From DASYVD01 sp050693035 (GTDB lineage: Bacteria; Actinomycetota; UBA4738; CALAEC01): a stretch of DNA of 16,157 nt. Of this stretch, positions 6,377 to 13,263 are shown piece by piece. Location of the stretch: NCBI GenBank assembly GCA_050693035.1, contig JBOGWB010000036.1:1-16157 (forward strand). Direction: 5' to 3'. Numbering within the stretch: the first letter of the stretch is position 1; every line of letters begins with the position of its first letter. The notes beneath the pieces were generated by a model that had not been told where the DNA came from, ran no database searches, and worked only from the letters and a program-made list of their open reading frames with translations. The position numbers were made by a program, and so were the translations under genes.

Positions 6377-6920
6377 CTCGTCCCCCAGGCATTGCGGAGG
6401 CGAACGGTAGATGAGTTGGACAGAGGGAATCCATTGGATAACCCGGTCGATAAGGCAGCCTGCCTGACCAGAGACGGTATTTCTTGACGGTCTTTCTGCT
6501 TCTCAACAGGCCTCCAGGTTCCGGTTTCCCCACCCACGCCTGACTAGCCCACGAACAACAATCATGTAGTTCGCCACCGACAGGAACGATGGGGGGTCTG
6601 ACCTGGAGAAAGTGGAAGCGGGAGCGAGCCGGCGGACAAACCCCTCGCGGAGGCGGACCCTCCAGGCCCTGGAACGGGACGCCCCAACGAAGGTCCTACA
6701 TTCAGAGCATGGAAGGGGGACGAAATCCGAGCCACGGGTGTGGCCACAGCGCTTCTGATTGACACGCTGCTGGACTCGGGATCGATGATCCAGTCGCACT
6801 TACGTATGAGCAACAGATCGAGCTAATTGCATACCGTCTCCCCGGCGGCTACAGGGAAACGACGAGTCGAGGCGTAGTCGCCAGAGCCGATTCCGTTCCC
6901 GGAGGATGCCGCTGAGCGGC
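6377..6920. other. Gene-free region between rplI and dnaB, with DnaA-box-like sites
   Basis: No convincing gene was found in these 544 bp. The open frames at 6503-6799 and 6562-6813 lack good start signals and resemble no protein family I know. The stretch is visibly less GC-rich than its surroundings. Next to dnaB, on the minus strand, it holds GTTATCCAA (6434-6442), CTTATCGACC-like sequence (6445-6454) and CTGTCCAAC (about 6415-6425). The first two each match the DnaA box TTATCCACA at 7 of 9 positions. A small inverted repeat GGATCGATGATCC lies at 6779-6791. The region probably holds the dnaB promoter, but no clear -35/-10 pair was found. Confidence 0.5.
6908..6920 (-). terminator. Weak hairpin directly after rplI
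   Basis: GCCGC (6908-6912) and GCGGC (6916-6920) form a perfect 5-bp stem with a 3-base loop immediately after the rplI stop codon. No T-run follows on the minus strand, so terminator function is only possible. Confidence 0.25.
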
Positions 6921-7367
6921 CTACTCCTGGACGACCTCCACGGTCACCTTGGCCTCGATCTCGGGGTGCAGGTGGACGACCACCTCGTGTGTGCCCAGAC
7001 TGCGGATCGGCTCGTCGAGATGGATCCGCTTGCGATCGATGGACTGACCGGTCGCCCTGGACAGCTCCTCCGCGACGTGCTGAGCCGTGACGCTACCGAA
7101 CAGCTTCCCGTCCTCTCCGGCCTTGGTCGCGACCCGCAAGCGCGTCTTCGTCAGCACCGCCGCGAACGTCTCCGCCTCCCCCTTGGCCTTCTCGACCCGG
7201 GAGTGGTGTGCCTCCTGGAGCCGCTCGGCGTGCTTCACCGCCCCCCGGCTCGCCGGGATGGCCAGGCCTCGAGGGAGAAGGTAGTTTCGGGCGTACCCGT
7301 CCTTGACCTCGACAACGTCGCCGGGAACCCCGAGCTTCTCCACCTCACGCTGAAGGATGATCCTCAT
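6921..7367 (-). CDS. rplI: 50S ribosomal protein L9
   Basis: The 148-residue product is the normal length for bacterial L9. The N-terminal domain that binds 23S rRNA carries the family signature, seen here as GDVVEVKDGYARNYLLPRGLA (16-36). A charged helical linker (about 45-75) leads to the C-terminal domain with GKLFGSVTAQHVAEEL (87-102). ATG 7367 overlaps the rpsR stop in an ATGA arrangement, and no strong Shine-Dalgarno sequence precedes it, so translation is probably coupled to rpsR. It is the last gene of the rpsF-ssb-rpsR-rplI group before the long gap to dnaB. Confidence 0.97.
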   Translation of the reverse strand: MRIILQREVEKLGVPGDVVEVKDGYARNYLLPRGLAIPASRGAVKHAERLQEAHHSRVEKAKGEAETFAAVLTKTRLRVATKAGEDGKLFGSVTAQHVAEELSRATGQSIDRKRIHLDEPIRSLGTHEVVVHLHPEIEAKVTVEVVQE

Positions 7368-7651
7368 CGAGCCGTGTACGGCAGGAGGGCCATCTCTCGC
7401 GCGTTCTTGACCGCCATGGCCACGTCTCGTTGGTGCTGCGAGCAGGTGCCGGTTACCCGGCGGGCCCGGATCTTCCCCCGGTCGGAGATGAACCGCCTGA
7501 GCAGCTGGACGTCCTTGTAGTCGACGTGGTCGGCCCGGTCGCGACAGAACACGCAGACCTTTCGCCTCTGCTTCTTCTGCCAGGCCTCCTCTTCGCCCTT
7601 CTTCCGGGTCTTCCTGGGCGGCTCGGGTCCCCTTCTCCTTCCCTTAGCCAA
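7364..7651 (-). CDS. rpsR: 30S ribosomal protein S18
   Basis: The 95-residue product has the S18 core: VCVFCRDRADHVDYKD (32-47), LLRRFISDRGKI (50-61) and RRVTGTCSQHQR (64-75). The cysteine pair CVFC together with CSQH gives a likely zinc site, as in C+ type S18 proteins. The start is TTG 7651. This is supported by GGAGGAGG (7658-7665) six bases upstream and by the absence of an ATG or GTG nearby in frame. The start overlaps the end of ssb by 8 bp, so the ribosome binding site lies inside ssb coding sequence, and the stop overlaps the rplI start by 4 bp. S18 pairs with S6, encoded upstream, on the platform of the small subunit. Confidence 0.96.
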   Translation of the reverse strand: MAKGRRRGPEPPRKTRKKGEEEAWQKKQRRKVCVFCRDRADHVDYKDVQLLRRFISDRGKIRARRVTGTCSQHQRDVAMAVKNAREMALLPYTAR

Positions 7652-8063
7652 TGGGCGCCTCCTCCGGGGTGCTGGACTCGGCCCAGTCGCCCCCTCCCGA
7701 GCGGCTCTGCCGCTCGACCTTCGCGGTGGCCCAGCGCAGGCTGGGGCCGACCTCGTCGGCCTCGATCTCCACCGCGGACCGCGTCTCTCCCTCCGGGTTC
7801 TCCCACGACCGCGACCGCAGTCGCCCGGTCACGATCACCCGGCTTCCCTTGGTCAGGGACTCGGCCACGTTCTCGGCGAGGGTCCGCCAGGCGTTGATCC
7901 GGAAGAAGGACGTCTCGCCGTCCTTCCATTGCCCGGAAGGATCCTGGAACCTCCGGTTCACCGCGACCCGGAAGTTCGCCACGGCCGCCCCATTGGGCGT
8001 GTACCGGAGCTCGGGGTCGTCCACCAGGTTCCCCACCACGACGACCTGGTTGTCGTTAGCCAT
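7644..8063 (-). CDS. ssb: Single-stranded DNA-binding protein
   Basis: From ATG 8063 (MANDNQVVVVGNL) the protein is 139 residues. It carries one OB-fold over about residues 1-108, with VVGNLVDDPELRYTPNGAAVANF, FFRINAWRTLAENVAESLTKGSRVIVTGRL and WENPEGETR visible. SSB coats single-stranded DNA at forks and repair sites and recruits partners through a C-terminal acidic tip. Here the tail is short and ends ESSTPEEAPIG, without the usual DDDxPF-type tip and terminal phenylalanine. The end overlaps rpsR by 8 bp and carries the rpsR ribosome binding site. An alternative ATG six bases upstream (8069) is possible; GAGGTG nine bases before 8063 favours the shorter form. The open frame continues upstream to 8642, but that part runs through rpsF antisense-frame sequence and is not SSB. 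Confidence 0.95.
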   Translation of the reverse strand: MANDNQVVVVGNLVDDPELRYTPNGAAVANFRVAVNRRFQDPSGQWKDGETSFFRINAWRTLAENVAESLTKGSRVIVTGRLRSRSWENPEGETRSAVEIEADEVGPSLRWATAKVERQSRSGGGDWAESSTPEEAPIG

Positions 8064-8161
8064 TCCCATCACCACCTCGGTTGCTCTTCCCGTCCCGCCG
8101 ATGGCCCCGCCGGGAGGGAGGGGAAGTCCAGCGATTCCGCCGCAGCCTACGCCCCTCGAAG

Positions 8162-8449
8162 CTAGGCCGCTCGCTTCACGATCTTGTGCCGAATGACCTC
8201 GTCCGCCAGATGGAGGGCCCGCTCGAGCTGCTCCACCGCCTCGGGCTCGGCCTGGAACCGGATTACCACGTACTGACCCTCGGTCCGGTGGTTGATCTCG
8301 AACGTGAGCCGGCGACGGCCCCAGCGGTCGACGTTCTTCACCTCGCCGCCGCGTTCGGTGATGATGCCGCTCACCCGGTCCACGACCCCAGTGAGCGCGG
8401 CTTCGTCCGCGTCGGGGTCCACGATGAGCATGAGCTCGTACTCCCGCAA
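8162..8449 (-). CDS. rpsF: 30S ribosomal protein S6
   Basis: From TTG 8449 the protein is 95 residues, normal for S6. It begins LREYELMLIVDPDADE, the family start, and contains YVVIRFQAEPEAVEQLERAL in the second half. The TTG is chosen because AAGGAGGTG (8453-8461) lies three bases upstream, the best ribosome binding site in the window. The frame could extend to 8506, but that adds residues not found in S6. It is the first gene of the rpsF-ssb-rpsR-rplI group; 98 bp separate it from ssb. A stable hairpin in the leader (8463-8504) may be the site where the S6:S18 complex represses its own translation. Confidence 0.96.
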   Translation of the reverse strand: MREYELMLIVDPDADEAALTGVVDRVSGIITERGGEVKNVDRWGRRRLTFEINHRTEGQYVVIRFQAEPEAVEQLERALHLADEVIRHKIVKRAA

Positions 8450-8462
8450 TGCCACCTCCTTC

Positions 8463-8504
8463 GGTCTCTGCGGCCCCCAGGGGGAGCAGGGGTGGACGGA
8501 GACC
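8463..8504 (-). promoter_or_regulatory. Candidate S6:S18-binding leader of the rpsF operon
   Basis: On the minus strand an outer stem GGTCT (8504-8500)/AGACC (8467-8463) encloses an inner hairpin. The inner hairpin has lower stem CTGC (8489-8486)/GCAG (8471-8468), an asymmetric interior loop (one T opposite CC, so the 3' side reads CCG), and upper stem CCCC (8484-8481)/GGGG (8477-8474). It ends just before the rpsF ribosome binding site. Known S6:S18 leader elements place a CCG in such a bulge. The best -10 candidate (8507-8512) would start transcription near 8500, inside the outer stem, so the outer stem or that promoter may be wrong. Confidence 0.4.
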
Positions 8505-8506
8505 AC

Positions 8507-8512
8507 AGTCTA
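8507..8512 (-). promoter_or_regulatory. Possible -10 box of the rpsF operon
   Basis: TAGACT on the minus strand is identical to the -10 box proposed for the etfD gene. It would give a leader of about 50 bases. No good -35 box is seen at the right distance. Confidence 0.3.
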
Positions 8513-8590
8513 GCAGCCGGGCCCACGCCCGCCTGGTCCGGATGCACCGTAGCAGGCGGGGGTGACACTCCCGCCGGGCGGACGGCCGGG

Positions 8591-9358
8591 TCAGGCCTTG
8601 TGGAGCCTCCAGATGCACTCCGAGGGCCACCGGCGCGACCACGAGGCGTCCTCGGCGTCACGGTACGTGCTCTCGGCGCCGATCTCAGGGCGGGGCTCAA
8701 TCAGGTCGTCGAGCACGAGGCCGCTGTCCCGGAACACGCGGATCCATTCGCCGTAGGGAAGGTTGAAGCTGATGATGCCGTCCGGCTCCTCCAGCCGCCG
8801 CAGCCCGAAGTAGTCGTAGACGAGCCGATCGCCGGCGTGATCGGCTTCAACCGGTGTGGCGATGGCGTAGATCGGACTGACGTGGCTGAAGGCCAGGAGA
8901 CCTCCCCGGCGGAGAACCCGGGCCGCCTCGGGGATGGTTCGAGAGGGATCAGCGAACGAGAAGGCCCCGTGGTCTGCGAACACCACGTCGAACGATGATC
9001 CGGCGAACGGCACCCGCTCCGCGCTCCCCTGGACGAGTGGGAAGGAGATCCCGGTGGCGCTCATCAGGCCGCGGGCGTGCTCGAGCTGGCGCCGAGACAG
9101 ATCGAGCCCGATGGGCCGAGCGCCCCGCCGAGCCAGGGCCATCGACCACTGGCCGGCGCCGCATCCCAGCTCCAGGACGTCCTTCCCGTCCACGTCCCCG
9201 AGCACTCCGAGCGTGGACTCGGGGATCGCCCACAGCCCCCACGCGATGTCGCCGGTGTGCGCCTGGCCGCCGATCTGGCTCTCGTGGAGCCGTTGGTACT
9301 CTTCGGTGATCCGGTCCCACCCCTCCCGATTGACCCGGACGTGTTCTTCCTCGTGCAT
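8591..9358 (-). CDS. Class I SAM-dependent methyltransferase (methyltransferase type 11 domain)
   Basis: From ATG 9358 the protein is 255 residues. The Rossmann-type SAM-binding motif I is DVLELGCGAGQWS (60-72). It is followed by the acidic motif II region GLDLSRRQLEHAR (84-96), and later by SAERVPFAGSSFDVVFADHG and EAARVLRRGGLLAFSHV, typical post-I and motif III segments. The N-terminus (VNREGWDRITEEYQ) resembles the cap of small-molecule methyltransferases. The substrate cannot be read from the sequence. AGGAG eight bases before ATG 9358 supports this start over the longer frame to 9412. It begins 5 bp after the hydrolase stop codon and is the last gene of the panB-hydrolase-methyltransferase run. 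Confidence 0.88.
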   Translation of the reverse strand: MHEEEHVRVNREGWDRITEEYQRLHESQIGGQAHTGDIAWGLWAIPESTLGVLGDVDGKDVLELGCGAGQWSMALARRGARPIGLDLSRRQLEHARGLMSATGISFPLVQGSAERVPFAGSSFDVVFADHGAFSFADPSRTIPEAARVLRRGGLLAFSHVSPIYAIATPVEADHAGDRLVYDYFGLRRLEEPDGIISFNLPYGEWIRVFRDSGLVLDDLIEPRPEIGAESTYRDAEDASWSRRWPSECIWRLHKA

Positions 9359-9363
9359 CTCTC

Positions 9364-10443
9364 TTACTCCTGCGACGCGAGGATCCACGACGTGAACCGC
9401 CAGGCGTTCCACAGGTCGTCGGCGGCCCGGAGCCAGGCCGCGGGCGAGGTGGCCGAGAAGTCGACGTGGCTGAACACCTCCACGCTCATCAGGCGGGTCC
9501 CCGGGATCCCCCGCTCCAGCCGAAGGGCCTCCCCGAATGGAACCGCCGGGTCGTCGGTGGAATGCATCGCCACCACCGGCACGTCGATCCGGTCCGCCAC
9601 CGACGATGGGGAGAACCGAGCCAATACGTCTCGGGCCGGCTTCGGCAGGCGCGACGCCAGGTCGAAGGTCCTCGCCGGATCCTCGTTCACCAGGAGGTCG
9701 TAGATGGCCCGGGCCCGGGGGCTCAGGTCCTCCACCGACCCGGTCTCCAGCGCCGCCAAGAGCGCGTTCTGCTCTTTCGCGGGTGCGAGGGTGACCGCTC
9801 GGGAGCGAAGGATGGTCTCGGCCAGGGGATGGCCGTTCCAGGCGATCCGCCGCCCGTCCACGAGCGAGACGCCGGTGGTCACGGCCTGCACCAGGCCGAC
9901 CAGGTCGTAGTACGCGCCGAACACCGCGACCTGGGCGAGCCGGCCGTCGAGGCGCGGGTCCGCCGCAGCCACCAGCCCGAAGGAACCACCGTAGGAGAAG
10001 CCGAGCAGGATCACACGGCCCCGAACGAGCTCATGAGCCGCCAGCGCCGCGGCGCTCCGGGCGATGCGGTCGATGTCCTCCTCCACGAACCGACGCTCGG
10101 CCAGCTCCAACGTGGGTACGAACACGACTCGCTCCGCCTTCGCCAGGGCTCGGGCCACCCGGATCACCCGGGCGTCGTCCTTCCCGCCGGGAGCGGCCCC
10201 GGGGATAAGGACGATGGCGGGAGCCGGCTGTCCCGGCGAGTAGAGGTCGCCCGGAACGCCGCCGAGGACCGCGGCGACCCGGGTAACCGGAGCCGCCGCG
10301 GGCCTCGGGAACGGCAGGCCGATGGCATCGGCCAGGACGGCCACCGCCTTCCCCCGAGCCTGCACGGGGGGGAGCAGGGCCAGCCCGGTCACCGCCAGGG
10401 CGGCGTAAGAGAGGCCGCGGATCGCCCGGCCGCGCTTCGCCAC
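9364..10443 (-). CDS. Alpha/beta hydrolase with N-terminal membrane anchor or signal
   Basis: From GTG 10443 the protein is 359 residues. A basic, then hydrophobic N-terminus (VAKRGRAIRGLSYAALAVTGLALLPP) suggests export or membrane anchoring. The nucleophile elbow is GFSYGGS with S150. The likely acid is D297 or D298 in MHSTDDPAVPFGEA and the likely histidine is H326 in EVFSHVDF, so a complete triad is visible in order. The early IVLIPGAAPGGKDDARV would form the oxyanion region. The substrate is unknown; dienelactone hydrolase- and lipase-like relatives share this layout. The frame continues to 10605, overlapping panB, so the downstream GTG is preferred, although its ribosome binding site is weak. 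panB ends 38 bp upstream and the methyltransferase follows after 5 bp. Confidence 0.82.
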   Translation of the reverse strand: MAKRGRAIRGLSYAALAVTGLALLPPVQARGKAVAVLADAIGLPFPRPAAAPVTRVAAVLGGVPGDLYSPGQPAPAIVLIPGAAPGGKDDARVIRVARALAKAERVVFVPTLELAERRFVEEDIDRIARSAAALAAHELVRGRVILLGFSYGGSFGLVAAADPRLDGRLAQVAVFGAYYDLVGLVQAVTTGVSLVDGRRIAWNGHPLAETILRSRAVTLAPAKEQNALLAALETGSVEDLSPRARAIYDLLVNEDPARTFDLASRLPKPARDVLARFSPSSVADRIDVPVVAMHSTDDPAVPFGEALRLERGIPGTRLMSVEVFSHVDFSATSPAAWLRAADDLWNAWRFTSWILASQE

Positions 10444-10481
10444 GGTCTGAAGCCTACGCGCTCGGCGAACCCGGGGGCCGG

Positions 10482-11264
10482 TCAGTCGTAGGAATGTGCA
10501 GCGTCCGGAAAGCTCCCCGACTCCACGTCGGCGGCGAACGACCGCACCGCCCGGTCGATCTCCTCGCGGAGGTTCGCGTAGCTCTTCACGAACTTCGGCA
10601 CCCACTCGTTCAGCCCGAGAAGGTCGTTCACCACGAGCACCTGGCCGTCGCAGTGAGGCCCCGCTCCGATGCCGATCGTGGGAACCGAGACCCCCTCCGT
10701 GATGCTCCTCCCCACCTCGGCCGGCATCCCCTCGAGCACCAGGGAGAAGATCCCTGCCTTCTCCAGGGCCTCGGCCTGCCGTCGCAGGCGGAGGGCGGCC
10801 TCCTCTGTCCGCCCCTGGACGCGGTAGCCGCCGAGAGCGTGGAGGAACTGGGGCGTCAGGCCGACGTGCCCCATGACCGGGATCCCGATGTCGGTCAGGC
10901 GGGCGGTGAGCTCGACCTGTGCCCCTTCCACCTTGACCGCGTGGGCCCCGGCCTTGAGGAACAGTCCCGCGTTGCGAACCCCTTCCTCAAGCGAGGGTTG
11001 GTAGGAGAGGAAGGGCATGTCCCCCACGATGAGGGCGTCCTTCGCCCCGCGGACAACCGCCCTGGTGTGGTGGAGCATCTCCTCCATCGTCACCGGGAGC
11101 GTGTTCGGGTACCCGAGGACGTTGTTCCCCACCGAGTCGCCCACCAACAGGACGGGAATGCCCGCCTCGTCGAGGATCCGGGCGGTGGGAAAGTCGTACG
11201 CCGTGAGCATCGGGAACCGACGGCCCTCGGCCTTCCAGGTCGCGAGGTCGTGGATAGTGACCAT
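10482..11264 (-). CDS. panB: 3-methyl-2-oxobutanoate hydroxymethyltransferase (ketopantoate synthase)
   Basis: The 260-residue protein is the usual length for PanB. PanB transfers a one-carbon unit from 5,10-methylenetetrahydrofolate to 2-oxoisovalerate, the first step of pantothenate synthesis. Visible landmarks are MLTAYDFPTARILDEAGI (19-36), LLVGDSVGNNVLGY (39-52, metal ligand D43), VTMEEMLHHTRAV (58-70), IVGDMPF (79-85, D82), KVEG (111-114), GHVGLTPQ (132-139), LVLEGMP (175-181, likely catalytic E179) and TIGIGAG (196-202). AAGGAGG eight bases before ATG 11264 fixes the start. A -10-like TACACT on the minus strand (11328-11333) lies about 64 bases upstream. No panC or panD is in the window; panB leads a three-gene run with a hydrolase and a methyltransferase not known to belong to this pathway. 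Confidence 0.96.
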   Translation of the reverse strand: MVTIHDLATWKAEGRRFPMLTAYDFPTARILDEAGIPVLLVGDSVGNNVLGYPNTLPVTMEEMLHHTRAVVRGAKDALIVGDMPFLSYQPSLEEGVRNAGLFLKAGAHAVKVEGAQVELTARLTDIGIPVMGHVGLTPQFLHALGGYRVQGRTEEAALRLRRQAEALEKAGIFSLVLEGMPAEVGRSITEGVSVPTIGIGAGPHCDGQVLVVNDLLGLNEWVPKFVKSYANLREEIDRAVRSFAADVESGSFPDAAHSYD

Positions 11265-11363
11265 GGCTCGCGCCTCCTTCCTTTCTCTGGGACCCCACCG
11301 GGCCCGTGGAGTGCACGGCTCACCAGAAGTGTACGACGCTCGCGGCCTTCGGACCTCTGGGAA

Positions 11364-11936
11364 TCAGTCCTCGGAAGGAAACTCGAGCGTGATCCTGGTG
11401 GGAGAGGCGTCGACGACGAAGCAGGTTCGAGCGGCCAGCCCGATCGCCCACGAGATCGTGGCCTCGAAGTCCCCGAGCTCCTCGACCTCGAGGACCGTGG
11501 GGAAACCAGGGGTGAACTCTTTGGGCCCCGTGTAGATCTCGACCGGCTCCTCACCCGAGAGGTCGACCCCGAACGCTTGGAAGATGATCTGCACGAAGGC
11601 CCCGCCCTCGATGTCCGCGGGAGAACCCTCCGGATCCGTTAGCGGCTCGTCGACGAATCGCACGATGTGGAAGGGCGGAACGTCGGGGGCTCCCTCGCGC
11701 TTGCGGAACCTGAACGTGACCCGGTCCACGCCGCCCTGGGAGTCAACATCCACCGCCACGAAGTCGGGGGTGTTCTCGGCGTCGCCCGCCATGCGTTCCT
11801 CGCAGGAGGCGCCGGGGAGGTCCGTCCCCGTCGGACTGGGGCTCGGGGGAGTCGTTGGGCTCGGGGCGGTGGCCGGCTCCTGGCGGCACCCTGCGGCGAG
11901 GAGGACGGTCAGCACCGCGAGCACCACTGGACGCAC
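11364..11936 (-). CDS. Lipoprotein with probable AMIN-like C-terminal domain
   Basis: The 190-residue product starts with a lipoprotein signal: a hydrophobic run and the lipobox LLAAGC with C17 as the lipidated cysteine. A Pro/Ser/Thr-rich linker (residues 20-40) follows. The rest contains VDRVTFRFRKREG, FHIVRFVDEPLTDPEGSPADIEG, FVQIIFQAFG and DFEATISWAIGLAART, the pattern of the AMIN-like domain found in many actinobacterial lipoproteins; the assignment is from memory. Its role is unknown, probably at the cell envelope. GTG 11936 lies six bases after GATAAT, so the gene is probably leaderless. It diverges from the glycosyltransferase genes. Confidence 0.8.
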   Translation of the reverse strand: MRPVVLAVLTVLLAAGCRQEPATAPSPTTPPSPSPTGTDLPGASCEERMAGDAENTPDFVAVDVDSQGGVDRVTFRFRKREGAPDVPPFHIVRFVDEPLTDPEGSPADIEGGAFVQIIFQAFGVDLSGEEPVEIYTGPKEFTPGFPTVLEVEELGDFEATISWAIGLAARTCFVVDASPTRITLEFPSED

Positions 11937-11942
11937 GTGCGG

Positions 11943-11948
11943 ATTATC
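11943..11948 (-). promoter_or_regulatory. -10 box of a leaderless promoter for the lipoprotein gene
   Basis: On the minus strand GATAAT is followed by six bases and the GTG start at 11936. The same GATAAT-N6-GTG layout occurs on the opposite strand before the divergent glycosyltransferase gene. Confidence 0.5.
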
Positions 11949-12072
11949 CCCCGTGGCGCGGTTCCCCGAGTTCGGAGAGTCTCCCTTCGACGACTGTCCC
12001 GGGTTCGTTTCGGCCTTCTAGTCGAACGCGCCCGCCGGGGACTCATCCACCGCCCCGACCGGACCCATCCCG

Positions 12073-12078
12073 GATAAT
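12073..12078 (+). promoter_or_regulatory. -10 box of a leaderless promoter for the glycosyltransferase pair
   Basis: GATAAT is followed by six bases and the GTG at 12085, so transcription would begin at the start codon. No -35 hexamer is evident. Confidence 0.5.
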
Positions 12079-12084
12079 CGGGGG

Positions 12085-13263
12085 GTGTCCGGAGCCCACC
12101 GCCCCAGTCGCCCTACGGGCCTCGGAGTCGTCCTCGGCGCCACCCTCCTGACCCTGGCGTTCGGTTACCTCCTGAAGCTCCCCTGCCTCACCGGGCCCTG
12201 GGACGGACGACAGTACACCCGGCTCTGTTACTCGGACGTGATGGCGCTGTCCGCGATCGGCGAGGACGGCACCCCACCCGCCGTTGAGGCGGAGAAGTAT
12301 CCGGCAGGGGCCAATTACCTCATGCGGCTGGTGAGCTTGCCCGCCACCTCGTTCGTCTCTTTCTTCAACTGGACCGCGCTCCTGTGGACCGTGGCCGCCC
12401 TGTTCACGTCGTGGATGCTGTACCGGCTCGTGGGGATGAAGGCGCTCTTCTTCGCGGGGGCCCCGACCCTGTTGATCTACGGCTACATGAACTGGGACCT
12501 CCCGCTGGTGGCCCTGGCGACCGTGGGAACCGCCGCGTACCTGCGGGGCCGGGACGGGCCGGCCGGAGCATTCCTGGGACTGGCCTCCGCGGTCAAGGTG
12601 CCCTACCCCGGCTTCCTGGTGGTGCCATTCGCCGCGTGGCGCGCGCGGGACCGAACTCGAGCCGATGGGCGGAGGCTCGCGGGCGCGGCCGCCCTCGCCT
12701 GGGTCGCCGTCAACCTCCCCTTCGCCCTCGTCGCCCCGGGGCGATGGTTCTTCGCGTTTCAGTTCAACGCGGGGCGGAGCGCCGACTGGGACACGGGGTG
12801 GTTCCTTCTCCAGCGCCACCTCGGATTCCGCTTCCCGCCGGCAGCGCTGAACCTGCTGGCGCTCCTTGCGTTCCTCGCAGCGTGCGCGGCGGTGTGGCGC
12901 CTCGCCATGCTCCGCAACCCGCGGTTCGAGTGGTGGACGCTGGGGTTCGCCTTCGCGGTCTGCTATCTGCTCACCGGGAAGGTGTTCTCGCCGCAGTGGA
13001 CGCTGTGGCTGCTGCCGTGGTTCGTCCTGGTCCTGCCGGACTGGCGGTTGTTCGTGGCGTTCGAGGCGGCGAACGCCGCGGTGTTCGTGACGCGGTTCCT
13101 GTGGTTCGCCCGATTGTCCGGGGTGGGAGGGGTGCCGTTCGCGGCGTTCGAGATCGCCCTCATCGTGCGGGCCGTTGTGCTGGTGGCATGCGTCGTGGCG
13201 TGGCTCCGCACGCTGGCGCCAGACCCGTCCACGCCTTCACGGGCCGTCTCGGAGGCGGCGTGA
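12085..13263 (+). CDS. Polytopic GT-C/GT87-like glycosyltransferase
   Basis: The 392-residue product has about nine or ten hydrophobic segments spread along its length. After the first helix comes an external loop (CLTGPWDGRQYTRLCYSDV) and then EKYPAGANYLM, a pattern I associate with polyprenyl-phosphate-mannose-dependent GT87 (DUF2029) enzymes of actinobacteria. GLASAVKVPYP and TGKVFSPQWTLWLLPWFVL are further typical stretches. Such enzymes add sugars to lipoglycans or glycans on the outer face of the membrane; the acceptor here is unknown. GTG 12085 is chosen because of the GATAAT six bases before it. The stop overlaps the next gene in GTGA, so the two are probably co-translated. Confidence 0.75.
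   Translation: MSGAHRPSRPTGLGVVLGATLLTLAFGYLLKLPCLTGPWDGRQYTRLCYSDVMALSAIGEDGTPPAVEAEKYPAGANYLMRLVSLPATSFVSFFNWTALLWTVAALFTSWMLYRLVGMKALFFAGAPTLLIYGYMNWDLPLVALATVGTAAYLRGRDGPAGAFLGLASAVKVPYPGFLVVPFAAWRARDRTRADGRRLAGAAALAWVAVNLPFALVAPGRWFFAFQFNAGRSADWDTGWFLLQRHLGFRFPPAALNLLALLAFLAACAAVWRLAMLRNPRFEWWTLGFAFAVCYLLTGKVFSPQWTLWLLPWFVLVLPDWRLFVAFEAANAAVFVTRFLWFARLSGVGGVPFAAFEIALIVRAVVLVACVVAWLRTLAPDPSTPSRAVSEAA

Noticed and set aside
6503..6799. 98-residue minus-strand frame between rplI and dnaB
   Set aside because: There is no ribosome binding site, no known motif and a shadow-like composition; an overlapping frame (6562-6813) is equally open.
8064..8642. Long N-terminal extension of ssb
   Set aside because: The extension is Arg/Gly/Pro-rich and lies over rpsF in another frame. 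A normal SSB start with a ribosome binding site exists at 8063.
12043..12819. 258-residue minus-strand frame opposite the first glycosyltransferase
   Set aside because: It is Gly/Glu/Arg-rich low complexity opposite a clear membrane protein gene, with no recognised domain.
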